In this document: piece after piece, positions 1-7,502 of the stretch
How the letters are laid out: each line of letters begins with the position of its first letter
Numbering within the stretch: the stretch's first letter is position 1
Assembly (NCBI GenBank): GCA_910577735.1
Contig: CAJTOO010000019.1
Coordinates: 18,640-75,736 of the forward strand
DNA length: 57,097 nucleotides
From: an uncultured Lachnospiraceae bacterium
GTDB lineage: Bacteria > Bacillota > Clostridia > Lachnospirales > Lachnospiraceae
Reading direction: 5' to 3'
Notes under the pieces: generated by a model
The model's input: only the letters and a program-made list of their open reading frames with translations
Told to the model about the DNA's origin: nothing
The model's database searches: none
Translations under genes and position numbers: made by a program

Positions 1-1
1 T

Positions 2-1009
2 CAGGGCAGACGCCGTGTTGAGGATGAATACTGGGCTTATGACAGTACCAGCATTTCCAGTTACTCTGAAACGCTTGCTCAGATCCAGTATGGTAAAAAC
101 AAGGAAGATGATCAACTTCCGCAGTTGAACCTCCTGCTGGTGTTTGGCGAAGAGTCTGGCCTGCCATTTTATTACCGTAAGCTTGCAGGAAATATACCAG
201 ATTCAAAAACGGTAAAACATTTACTGGAAGATCTGGACATCCTTGGGTTTGGCAAAGCCAAGTTTGTTATGGACAGAGGTTTCTATTCCGAAGATAACAT
301 TAATGGTTTATACAGAGACCACATCAAGTTTCTTGTAGGAGCAAAGCTGTCATTAAAGTTCATCAGGAAGCATCTTGATGAGGTATATGACGATATCCGG
401 ATGTTTGTAAATTTTGACGAAAGCATCAACACCTATGGATATACGGTCAGCGCCCAGTGGGAGTATACCCAGAAGGGTCCGTACAAAGGTGATGTCATCA
501 AAGATAAACGCCGGATGTACATCCACTATTACAGCATTGAAAATGGTGCTGACGATGAGCAGGCATTCGACAAACGAATTGCCAGCCTTTGCAAAGAACT
601 GTCAGAAGGCAAAAATGTTGAAAGCCATAAAAAGGCCTATGACCAGTTTTTTGAAGTGAAGACAACCCCCAGGAGGGGACATCAGGTTTATTATAAAGAA
701 GATGCCATCAAAGAGGCGTGTCGTTACTTTGGCTGCAATATGCGGAGGCTTCTGGTGTCATCTGAAAAAGGTCTTGATGGTAAAATCTTTACAGAGTTTG
801 TTGCATTAATTCTGATATCTCATCTTGACCATAAGATGAAAAAATCAGATTTATATAAAAATTACACTCTGCATCAGTTGCTTGATGAGCTTGATGTGAT
901 CGAGTGCTTTGAAGATGCCGACCATTCCTTAAGGATTGGGGAACTTCTCAATAAGCAGGCAAAAATATATGAAGATCTCGGAGTGAAGGTACCAACCTCG
1001 TCATGTTAA
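2..1009 (+). CDS. IS1634-like (IS4 superfamily) transposase, 5' part cut by window edge
   Basis: DDE transposase that would catalyse cut-and-paste transposition of its insertion sequence. The frame is open from base 2, so the N-terminus lies outside the window; the first in-frame start inside (TTG at 125) is not the real one. The first catalytic Asp sits in DSTSISSYSE near codon 15, followed by QYGKNKEDDQLPQ, a signature of this family. The second Asp sits in FVMDRGFYS, and a C-terminal YYKEDAIKEACRYFGC block matches the region carrying the last acidic residue. No stop or frameshift interrupts the visible 335 codons. The right end of the element was not delimited. It borders a stretch of decayed small genes, consistent with an accessory region. 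Confidence 0.8.
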   Translation, partial: QGRRRVEDEYWAYDSTSISSYSETLAQIQYGKNKEDDQLPQLNLLLVFGEESGLPFYYRKLAGNIPDSKTVKHLLEDLDILGFGKAKFVMDRGFYSEDNINGLYRDHIKFLVGAKLSLKFIRKHLDEVYDDIRMFVNFDESINTYGYTVSAQWEYTQKGPYKGDVIKDKRRMYIHYYSIENGADDEQAFDKRIASLCKELSEGKNVESHKKAYDQFFEVKTTPRRGHQVYYKEDAIKEACRYFGCNMRRLLVSSEKGLDGKIFTEFVALILISHLDHKMKKSDLYKNYTLHQLLDELDVIECFEDADHSLRIGELLNKQAKIYEDLGVKVPTSSC

Positions 1010-1048
1010 CTCCGAGAATCCAGGTTTACACGAATAAATTAAGAAAAG

Positions 1049-1234
1049 TCAATTTGTTTCTTCTGGTGTCGGTTCGTCTGGAGAAATCTCCAATATGTCG
1101 TTCGGCATACAATCTAAGATTAAGCATAACTTGTGGAGTGTATAGACTGTTATGCTCTTGTTCTTTCTCAGATCGTCAAGCGTTCCCTTGGAAACATGAT
1201 ATTTTTTGATTAACTGATATTGTGATATACCAGT
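1049..1234 (-). pseudogene. N-terminally truncated Xre/Cro-type HTH regulator fragment
   Basis: A 61-codon frame on the minus strand reads ISQYQLIKKYHVSKGTLDDL followed by RKNKSITVYTLHKLCLILDC and a short acidic tail. This is the helix-turn-helix and following helices of the small (about 70-75 residue) Xre-like regulators common in clostridial mobile elements. The usual first 10-15 residues and any ATG, GTG or TTG start are missing: an in-frame TGA lies directly upstream at 1235-1237. It is therefore a 5'-deleted remnant. The C-terminus, ending in PDEPTPEETN and TGA at 1049-1051, looks intact. Confidence 0.7.
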
Positions 1235-1284
1235 TCAGGTTCACATCGACTTTGTTATTAGTTACATTATTATAAAATTTGAAA

Positions 1285-1554
1285 TTATCGTCTTCTGCCC
1301 CACTTATTTGTGTTTCCTACTACACCACGAATATGCAATTCCTTCAAATTCCCCAGCGTTTCTTTTACATAAAGCTCTGCCCTGGCCTTAATTCAACATT
1401 CGGAATGCCACAAAGAACTGTTTTTTCCTGCCCTGTCTCATCAAGAATAACATAACCTTTTTTTATCAATTCTCTTTATGATGGTTCGATAAGTAGGGTC
1501 AACTTTACAATTCTCAATAACTCTATCAACCATAGTTTGTATTGATTTGAACAT
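1285..1554 (-). pseudogene. frameshifted small phage-like hypothetical protein
   Basis: Reading the minus strand from an ATG at 1554 gives MFKSIQTMVDRVIENCKVDP, then TYRTIIKRIDKK. A shift in an A-run continues as GYVILDETGQEKTVLCGIPN, and a second shift continues as AELYVKETLGNLKELHIRGV. Joined, this is a coherent protein of roughly 88 residues resembling short uncharacterised proteins in clostridial phage and integrative-element clusters. Two frameshifts make it a pseudogene. The family resemblance is from memory and untested; the frameshifts are directly visible. Confidence 0.55.
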
Positions 1555-1623
1555 TTCTTCAAAATTACTTCAAACCCCCAAAAATTCCAAGAAAATTTCA
1601 AATTTTCCACAAAATCGAATTCA

Positions 1624-1935
1624 TCAAATCAAGTTTCGGTATTCACGTCTACCATCTACAACTGCATATATAACAACTTCTTTTTTATCTTCATTAATTT
1701 TATAAAATACTAAATGTCTTTCCACGATAAGAACCCGAAAACCCTGCTTCTTCAATATTGAATACCTTGGTATACTGCCAGACATTGGAAATCCTTCTAA
1801 GCTGTTAATAGCCTTTTCAATCTTATTAAGATAATTTAACGCTATATCTGTACTCCCAGAATCCTCTGCAATATAAAAGATAACCTCTCTTAGTTGCTCA
1901 TCCGCTTTATCAGTTCTGATAATTTTATACTTCAT
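1624..1935 (-). CDS. ParE/RelE-superfamily toxin of a type II toxin-antitoxin pair
   Basis: A 103-residue basic protein with the ParE-like fold order: an N-terminal strand (MKYKIIRTDKADEQL), two helices with DIALNYLNKIEKAINSLEGF, and a C-terminal sheet with the typical FRVLIVERHLVFYKI and VVIYAVVDGRREYRNLI patterns. The terminal RREY motif is characteristic of ParE-type toxins. ParE poisons gyrase and RelE cleaves mRNA; the target here cannot be told from sequence. Its start lies 11 bases inside the upstream antitoxin gene, so the two are translationally coupled. The length is normal and the frame is intact. Confidence 0.85.
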   Translation of the reverse strand: MKYKIIRTDKADEQLREVIFYIAEDSGSTDIALNYLNKIEKAINSLEGFPMSGSIPRYSILKKQGFRVLIVERHLVFYKINEDKKEVVIYAVVDGRREYRNLI

Positions 1936-2206
1936 TGGATTTCCTCTCTAAAAGTGACTTGCGTATATCATCAAAGGTGTTCTGCATCGGTGCCACTCTT
2001 CCATTTACAACATCTTCTTCCGCTTCCGCTAATGTCCGCAACAATTCAAGTTCTGATTTCATCTGATAATAATCTTGTAATCCCAATATTGCTGTATCAC
2101 CACGCCCGTTAACAGTAATAATGACCGGATTCCTTGCTTCATGGCATTGTCTGGATATTTCATTATAATGATTTCTTAGATCTGAAGATGGTCTGATAGC
2201 TTCCAT
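1925..2206 (-). CDS. Phd/YefM-type antitoxin
   Basis: A 93-residue antitoxin preceding the ParE-like toxin. The N-terminal part, with IRPSSDLRNHYNEISRQCHE, PVIITVNGRGDTAILGLQDY and the following helix, is the classic Phd/YefM DNA-binding and dimerisation domain. The C-terminal tail (NTFDDIRKSLLERK) is the usual flexible toxin-neutralising segment. A GGAGG site lies just upstream of the ATG. Antitoxins of this family normally repress their own operon, alone and with toxin; a strong promoter with a palindrome in its spacer lies directly upstream. Confidence 0.88.
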   Translation of the reverse strand: MEAIRPSSDLRNHYNEISRQCHEARNPVIITVNGRGDTAILGLQDYYQMKSELELLRTLAEAEEDVVNGRVAPMQNTFDDIRKSLLERKSNEV

Positions 2207-2237
2207 AACATATTCCTCCCGTTTTTGATATAGTCAT

Positions 2238-2266
2238 ATTATATCTTAATATGCATATATTATCAA
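2238..2266 (-). promoter_or_regulatory. promoter of the toxin-antitoxin pair with a palindrome in the spacer
   Basis: On the minus strand TTGATA (2266-2261) and TATAAT (2243-2238) are separated by 17 bp, close to sigma-A consensus. The spacer contains a perfect 10-bp palindrome, ATATGCATAT, at 2249-2258. A repressor bound there would block polymerase, which fits antitoxin autoregulation. The promoter is read directly; the operator role is inferred. Confidence 0.7.
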
Positions 2267-2382
2267 CGAAATCTTTACAACAGTTCAAGAAAATCCAAGG
2301 TTTCCCATTATAATACCTATCGGAAAATGACTATTTTACAATATTTTTAGCACATCGGAATACCAAAAATAGCTTGTTCTCG

Positions 2383-2773
2383 TTATGTTTGGTCACACTG
2401 GCTCACAAATCCTTTTGTTTTTTCTTCCATAGGTTTCTGTGACTTAAACTCACTTAGTTTATCTTTTCCCCCTGTCTTTTTGATTAATTCATCCTGTCCG
2501 ATTACTTTAACAAGATTCGCAATCTGTTGTCCCATTGCATCTTTATCATGATAAAAAATTGTTTCTTTAATTTATTAGCTATTGCTTTCAAAGCCATAAA
2601 ATTTTTTTCTGCTGTACTTTTCTCTAATTCAATCTGATAGTCATCAAAGTCACCTTTTATAATATCTACCCATTCCTTATATTTACAACCTGTCTGCTTA
2701 TGTATTCTTTGATAAAATTTCTTATAACCATACCTTTTCTTCGTCCATCTCCTATTGGTGCATTCTTAGCCAT
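2383..2773 (-). pseudogene. degraded small mobile-element gene starting MAKNAPIGDG
   Basis: A GGAGG site (2782-2786) precedes an ATG whose product starts MAKNAPIGDGRRKG, an N-terminus I recall from short uncharacterised proteins in clostridial mobile elements. The frame then breaks. Continuing in the shifted frame gives RYGYKKFYQRIHKQTGCKYK, EWVDIIKGDFDDYQIELEKS and TAEKNFMALKAIANKL. A further shift gives KETIFYHDKDAMGQQIANLV and a lysine-rich tail ending at a TAA at 2383-2385. The composite of about 130 residues is coding-like but carries two frameshifts. No function can be assigned. Confidence 0.5.
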
Positions 2774-2961
2774 AATATATACCTCCTTCAAAATTCAATA
2801 AAAAACACCCAAAACGCATAATAATAACAATACTTTTATGTATATCACAAATTTAGTATGTTATCCTTCGCAGTAATCGGGTGTATCTTCGTTAATTCTC
2901 TTTAGTTGAATCGAGCATATGTTAGATTACTTTTTTTGATTACCTTTTACTTTTAGACAAC

Positions 2962-2989
2962 AAAAAAACCCTGAATAATCAAGGTTTTC
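2962..2989 (-). terminator. intrinsic terminator after tRNA-Thr
   Basis: On the minus strand AAAACCTTGA, a TTAT loop and TCAGGGTTTT form a 10-bp stem with one G-T pair, followed by a run of seven T. It lies just past the 3' end of the tRNA gene. Confidence 0.8.
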
Positions 2990-2993
2990 TAAA

Positions 2994-3066
2994 AGCTGCT
3001 GACGGGAATCGGACCCGTGACCTCCGCACTACCAATGCGACGCTCTACCGACTGAGCCACAGCAGC
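2994..3066 (-). tRNA. tRNA-Thr(GGT)
   Basis: A complete 73-nt cloverleaf: acceptor arm GCTGCTG/CAGCAGC with discriminator T, D-arm GCTCAGTCGGTAGAGC, anticodon stem TCGCA/TGCGG around loop TTGGTAG (anticodon GGT), and T-arm CGGGTCCGATTCCCG. CCA is not encoded. It has its own promoter upstream and a terminator downstream. Confidence 0.95.
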
Positions 3067-3102
3067 CTGACATAAAAGGTTACCCTCTTGTCACCGCTTT
3101 GT

Positions 3103-3132
3103 AGTATATCATAGCCTTTTTGGCTTTGTCAA
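3103..3132 (-). promoter_or_regulatory. promoter of tRNA-Thr
   Basis: On the minus strand TTGACA (3132-3127) and TATACT (3108-3103) are 18 bp apart, between the sigH stop codon and the tRNA. A small AAGCC/GGCTT hairpin in the spacer may also act as a weak terminator for sigH. Confidence 0.65.
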
Positions 3133-3140
3133 TACCCGCG

Positions 3141-3761
3141 CTATTGTTTTCTGATGGCTTTCCTTATTTTAGTCTTAATCCGCTGTAAAGCATTGTCCGT
3201 GGACTTATCATCCCTGCCTAACACCTTGGCAATCTGCTGATATCCCATCCCTGTCAGGTACAGATCCAGCACCTGCTTCTCGAAACTGCTCAGTTCCTTA
3301 TCAATGATCATTTCCAGCCTGTCTACATTTTCCTGATCGATGACTAGCTCCTCGGGACTCTGCTCGAAGTCTGCCGCCAGCACATTGACCAGCGCCTCCT
3401 CTTCCCCCTCATGGTCAGTGGATACATTGCCATAAAGAGACACATAGTTATTCAGCGGTATATGCTTCTTTCGCCTGGAAGCCTGCACTGCCGTATACAT
3501 CTGTCTGGAAACGCACAGATCCGCAAACGTAGAAAAGCTGGCGTCCCGCCCGGTATCATAGTCCCTCACAGCTTTAAAAAGTCCGATCATCCCCTCCTGG
3601 ATGAGATCTTCACTGTCAGCACCCAGAATATACATGGACTTGGCCTTGCTCCTGACCAGGTTTTTATATTTATTCATGATATGATCGGTGATGCCAGACT
3701 CTCCGTCCCGCAGACGGACTAAAAGTTCTTCATCGCTGTACTGCATGTAATCTTCTTTCAC
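3141..3761 (-). CDS. sigH: RNA polymerase sporulation sigma factor SigH (Spo0H)
   Basis: A sigma-70 family factor that in Bacillus and clostridia drives early sporulation and stationary-phase genes. The 206 residues show region 2 with ITDHIMNKYKNLVRSKAKSM, ADSEDLIQEGMIGLFKAVRD and the -10 recognition segment FSTFADLCVSRQMYTAVQ, then SRRKKHIPLNNYVSL, a SigH hallmark. Region 4 (LSSFEKQVLDLYLTGMGYQQ, then IAKVLGRDDKSTDNALQRIK) recognises the -35. The start is GTG at 3761, seven bases behind a GGAGGG site; the next Met is five codons in. The length matches SigH proteins (about 205-218). It is the last protein gene before tRNA-Thr. Regulation cannot be read from the sequence. Confidence 0.93.
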   Translation of the reverse strand: MKEDYMQYSDEELLVRLRDGESGITDHIMNKYKNLVRSKAKSMYILGADSEDLIQEGMIGLFKAVRDYDTGRDASFSTFADLCVSRQMYTAVQASRRKKHIPLNNYVSLYGNVSTDHEGEEEALVNVLAADFEQSPEELVIDQENVDRLEMIIDKELSSFEKQVLDLYLTGMGYQQIAKVLGRDDKSTDNALQRIKTKIRKAIRKQ

Positions 3762-3846
3762 TCTGATTCCCTCCCGGAATAATCATCCAACGATTTTTCT
3801 GACAGCATCAGCTTACCATCTTTCCAGCATACGCCTTATGCTGCAA

Positions 3847-5511
3847 TCAATAGGAATACAAAAGCTCCGCTTTCTGTGCCGCATCTTCCCCCAGCTTCAA
3901 CCGATAATGCTGCGTCTTCACTCTGCGGTATCCATCCCGCCAGCCGATGCTGTCCTCTTTACTCCACACACTGTATTCAGCCTTAAAATAAAAGTATCCA
4001 TTTTTATAATAGAACTGTGAGAACCGAAGCTGTAAATCATCCTCCACTGCCTCATTGGGCAACACCTGGATGAAATCCTCCAAATGTGCAGCCGCTTTCA
4101 CAATCCTGCCGCTTGGATCAGGCAGCGCCAGAACATTGTTTTCCTCATCTGTATAAAAATTTCGGGCTCCAATAACATCTGCCGGCATCTCAACCGGGTA
4201 GAAGGTATCGGCGCTGATATCCCAGGCAGTCACATCATAATATTGATACGCACCACCGCCCCTATCAACAATAAATTTATTTGGATAATATAGCATCGTC
4301 TTTTCCGCATCCTGCCTCAGATAGAAACAATCTGCCTGATAGGCCTCACTGTCACCAGGTCCCTGCACAGAACGGTAATCAGATCCATCCTTTTTCACCG
4401 TAACAATCCTGCCACCCTGATACAGGTTCGCCGATCCATCATAACCGCCATAAAGAAAGAAGAGTCTGTCCCCACAAACTTCCATATGTACAATATAGTC
4501 GTTATAATAGTGCTCTGCCTTCGGTGTCAGGGTAATAACCTTTTGCCACTCTCCCTCCATGGACACTGCATAAAGATCCGTTGTCTTTGCCGTACTATCG
4601 ATCTTCTGCAGATAGACACATCTGTCCTGATACGCACAAAACAGCAATGCATCTCCTGGCTCATCCAGCCCCATTCCCTGCAAAGACAGGCTCTTACACG
4701 CACCTGTCTCGCAATCCAGCACACAATAATGGCTCCTATACTCTTCGTCTATCCGTTCTAGCAAAATGATATGCTCGGCTTCATCAACTGCTATGATTTC
4801 TCCCATTCCATAGTCAATCCTGTCTTGCCCCTCCATATCCACGGAATATAGATTCCCCACTTCCATCATATAGAATCTTTCACCGATCAGATAGAAGGCA
4901 CCGCATCCTTTATCCTGAAACAGTTCTGACTTTACACCTGCCTGGTCAATACAGACCATTTCCTTTTCTGTCCCAGGTACGGGAGCATAATTGCCCCACA
5001 GACCGCTTTGCGCAAAAGAGTCCTCATGGTATTGCCGATAATATACCTTACCGTCCCGATATGCATAGTAGTGGTTCATCCTGTCTGCACACTCCAGCAT
5101 AGAGAGGTCATCTGTATAATCCACAGCAATCACTTCATCACTGTACTTAGCCGGGACTGTCTTCCCATCATACTCTATGGTTGCCTCAGCCCGCCATTTT
5201 AAGAGCCAATAATCCCCGTCTTTCTCTATTTCCTGGCTTTGCACATCACTTGGCTCTTCTTTACAAATATCGCCGAAGTCTGCCTGGCCATCTGCAGTAT
5301 CGGCTTCCTCACTGGCAGCTGTACTATCGGCTTCCTCGCTGGCAGCTGTACTATCGGCTTCCTCGCTGGCAGCTGTACTATCGGCTTCCTCGCTGGCAGC
5401 TGTACTATCGGCTGTCTCACTGACATTTGTCCCCTCTGTCTTCAGGCCGAAAACGAGCACAGCGCAAAAGGCCACAAGCAAAATCCCAATACTGTATATC
5501 CTCTTTCTCAT
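3847..5511 (-). CDS. membrane-anchored or secreted protein with four 9-residue repeats and a WD/propeller-like body
   Basis: A 554-residue protein with an N-terminal hydrophobic segment (residues 4-22, after MRKR) that looks like a signal anchor; no lipobox Cys follows. Residues about 34-70 consist of four copies of ADSTAASEE, a Ser/Ala/Glu linker. The remainder has many Tyr-, Asp- and Gly-rich short strands (for example YYAYRDGKVYYRQYHEDSF, LFFLYGGYDGSANLYQGGRI), resembling the beta-propeller-like DUF5050 class of extracytoplasmic proteins. Its ATG overlaps the ispF stop as ATGA, so translation is coupled. No catalytic motif is apparent. A cell-surface role is inferred; the ligand is unknown. 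Confidence 0.7.
   Translation of the reverse strand: MRKRIYSIGILLVAFCAVLVFGLKTEGTNVSETADSTAASEEADSTAASEEADSTAASEEADSTAASEEADTADGQADFGDICKEEPSDVQSQEIEKDGDYWLLKWRAEATIEYDGKTVPAKYSDEVIAVDYTDDLSMLECADRMNHYYAYRDGKVYYRQYHEDSFAQSGLWGNYAPVPGTEKEMVCIDQAGVKSELFQDKGCGAFYLIGERFYMMEVGNLYSVDMEGQDRIDYGMGEIIAVDEAEHIILLERIDEEYRSHYCVLDCETGACKSLSLQGMGLDEPGDALLFCAYQDRCVYLQKIDSTAKTTDLYAVSMEGEWQKVITLTPKAEHYYNDYIVHMEVCGDRLFFLYGGYDGSANLYQGGRIVTVKKDGSDYRSVQGPGDSEAYQADCFYLRQDAEKTMLYYPNKFIVDRGGGAYQYYDVTAWDISADTFYPVEMPADVIGARNFYTDEENNVLALPDPSGRIVKAAAHLEDFIQVLPNEAVEDDLQLRFSQFYYKNGYFYFKAEYSVWSKEDSIGWRDGYRRVKTQHYRLKLGEDAAQKAELLYSY
5301..5408 (-). repeat. four tandem 27-bp repeats inside the surface-protein gene
   Basis: Four consecutive 27-bp units (starts at 5301, 5328, 5355 and 5382) encode ADSTAASEE in frame. 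They are nearly identical at the nucleotide level, one base differing in the first unit. Because the period is a multiple of three, changes in copy number would keep the frame and only alter linker length. Confidence 0.95.
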
Positions 5512-6056
5512 TTTCCATCCGATCTGCTACAGCCGGAGCACCCCTCGCACCCACGGGCCTGCACATCCTCACTGTAGATTTCACTGGGGCTTGCCAGCAT
5601 ACAGATTGCCTGCGCCGAAATGCCTTCACCGCTCCCGGTAAATCCCAGTCCCTCTTCGGTGGTAGCTTTCACATTGACCTGTGAAATATCTATCCCCAGC
5701 GCCTTTGCCATATTTGACCGCATGGTATCAATATGAAGCCGCATCTTCGGCGCCTGGGCTATAATCGTGGCATCTATATTTTCAATCAGAAACAGATTCT
5801 CTTCCAGAAGCTTTCCCACATGTTCTAACAGCTTCATGGAAGAAATCCCCTCATAGGCGGGATCCGTATCCGGAAAATGCTTGCCGATATCTCCTAACGC
5901 CGCCGCTCCCAACAAGGCATCCATCACTGCATGCACAAGCACATCCGCATCCGAGTGCCCCAGAAGTCCCTTTTCATAAGGAATCTCAACACCACCGATG
6001 ATACACTGTCTTCCTTCCACCAGCCGATGCACATCATACCCCATTCCAATCCTCAT
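5508..6056 (-). CDS. ispF: 2-C-methyl-D-erythritol 2,4-cyclodiphosphate synthase
   Basis: Fifth step of the non-mevalonate isoprenoid pathway: cyclises CDP-methylerythritol 2-phosphate to the cyclodiphosphate, releasing CMP. The metal ligands lie in GYDVHRL (Asp and His near residues 8-10) and in LLGHSDADVLVHAVMDAL. FPDTDP and the C-terminal KATTEEGLGFTGSGEGISA block are standard. The start is the ATG at 6056 with an AGAGGG site upstream; a longer reading frame upstream lacks one. The family is about 157 residues, but here 182: the extra tail ends ARGCEGCSGCSRSDGK, a Cys/Gly-rich extension not typical of IspF. The stop overlaps the start of the next gene by four bases. Confidence 0.95.
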   Translation of the reverse strand: MRIGMGYDVHRLVEGRQCIIGGVEIPYEKGLLGHSDADVLVHAVMDALLGAAALGDIGKHFPDTDPAYEGISSMKLLEHVGKLLEENLFLIENIDATIIAQAPKMRLHIDTMRSNMAKALGIDISQVNVKATTEEGLGFTGSGEGISAQAICMLASPSEIYSEDVQARGCEGCSGCSRSDGK

Positions 6057-6162
6057 AAATCCCTCTCTTTCCTGCAATACAACATTTGTGATACAATCCT
6101 GCAAATCACTTTTACAATAGCATCTGTTATTATTCTATGCCCTATGTCATAACATCTGCAGC

Positions 6163-7500
6163 TTATCCCACTTTATCCCGCTTACTGCCAAGCTCCCGCC
6201 GGCAAAACAGCCAGGACATCACTGTGGCAATCCCCCAGCCCACCGGCCAGGAAAGCCAGATGCCCACAGCCCCCATCCTGGCGGAAAATACAAATGCTAA
6301 GATTACCCGCAGAATCAAATCCGTAAAAGTAGACGCCATAAAGGCCTTCATCCGTTCCGCACCGCGCAGCATGCCGTCGGCAACCAGTTTCACAGCAATC
6401 ACGAAGTAGAAGGGTGACACAATCTTCAGGAACTGAATGCCCGTGCGCAGGGCATCACTCCCGGTATCCTCCATAAACAGAAGCACCATGGTACGGCCAA
6501 AGAAGAAATACGCCGCAAAGAAGGGCACTGCCACACAGACAGCCATCTTCAATCCCGCCATAAAGCCATCCCTAATACGTTCCTGCTTCCCTGCCCCGCG
6601 GTTCTGAGCCGTAAATCCGGACACACCATTTCCCAGTGTAGTAAACCCTGTAATAATGAAGGTATTCAACTTTATCGCCGCAGAATATCCAGCAATCACA
6701 CCCGATCCATAAGAGTTTACCAGACTTTGTATGAAAATATTACCCACAGACACAAAACTCTGCTGTAAAATACTGGGAACTGCAATCATACCAATCTTTT
6801 TCAACAGGGAAAAAGAGAAAAATGCCACACGTCCCTGGGTCTTGATCTCCCGCATCCGAACGCCAAAGGATATGAGGGCCAGGATACAGGCCGCTCCCTG
6901 GGCAATAAAAGTGGCCCAGGCCACACCGGCTACGCCCCACTTAAAGACCGCCACAAAGAGCATATCCAACAGGATATTACCCACAGACGAACCTATCAGA
7001 AAATACAGAGGCGTCCTGGAGTCCCCCAGAGAGTTAAACATTCCCGTGGTCACATTATATAAGAAAAGAAAGATAAAGCCGCCAATATAAATCTTTAAAT
7101 AAAGCGCCCCGTCCGCAAAGATGTTTTCCGGCGTCTGTATCATGCGCATCATCGCCGGTGTGGTCACAAGCCCCACTACTGTCAGAAATGCTGCCAGCAT
7201 GAATCCGGTAAGCAGCGTGGTAGACACCGCTGTCTTTAGCTTCTCATGGGCTTTTGCCCCAAAAAGCTGGGAGATGACCACCGAACAGCCGATATTGCTT
7301 CCTACCGCCACCGCCATGAATATCATGGTGATGGGATAGGAGGCGCCTACCGCCGCCAGCGCGTCCTCTCCCGCAAACTTACCTGCGATCATACTGTCCG
7401 CAATATTATACAACTGTTGAAATACCACACTGATAAACATAGGCACGGTGTACCCGATCAGTGTTTTCTGGGAGTCCCCCACTGTCAGATCCTGAATCAT
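6163..7500 (-). CDS. MATE family multidrug/cation efflux transporter
   Basis: A 445-residue integral membrane protein of the MATE superfamily, exporting drugs or metabolites in exchange for Na+ or H+. The N-terminus has the usual MFISVVFQQLYNIADSMIAG and GASYPITMIFMAVAVGSN segments, and the second half repeats the pattern (SILQQSFVSVGNIFIQSLVN), giving about 12 membrane helices in two six-helix bundles. The ATG lies two bases behind the coaBC stop, so the two are likely cotranslated. Substrate cannot be predicted. The length is normal and no defects are seen. Confidence 0.9.
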   Translation of the reverse strand: MIQDLTVGDSQKTLIGYTVPMFISVVFQQLYNIADSMIAGKFAGEDALAAVGASYPITMIFMAVAVGSNIGCSVVISQLFGAKAHEKLKTAVSTTLLTGFMLAAFLTVVGLVTTPAMMRMIQTPENIFADGALYLKIYIGGFIFLFLYNVTTGMFNSLGDSRTPLYFLIGSSVGNILLDMLFVAVFKWGVAGVAWATFIAQGAACILALISFGVRMREIKTQGRVAFFSFSLLKKIGMIAVPSILQQSFVSVGNIFIQSLVNSYGSGVIAGYSAAIKLNTFIITGFTTLGNGVSGFTAQNRGAGKQERIRDGFMAGLKMAVCVAVPFFAAYFFFGRTMVLLFMEDTGSDALRTGIQFLKIVSPFYFVIAVKLVADGMLRGAERMKAFMASTFTDLILRVILAFVFSARMGAVGIWLSWPVGWGIATVMSWLFCRRELGSKRDKVG

Positions 7501-7502
7501 TG

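Noticed and set aside
1003..1209. Plus-strand 68-codon frame after the transposase
   Set aside because: It is the complement of the Xre fragment, which has far better coding character on the minus strand.
5181..5577. Plus-strand and alternative minus frames with repetitive peptides
   Set aside because: Shadows of the 27-bp repeat within the surface-protein gene.
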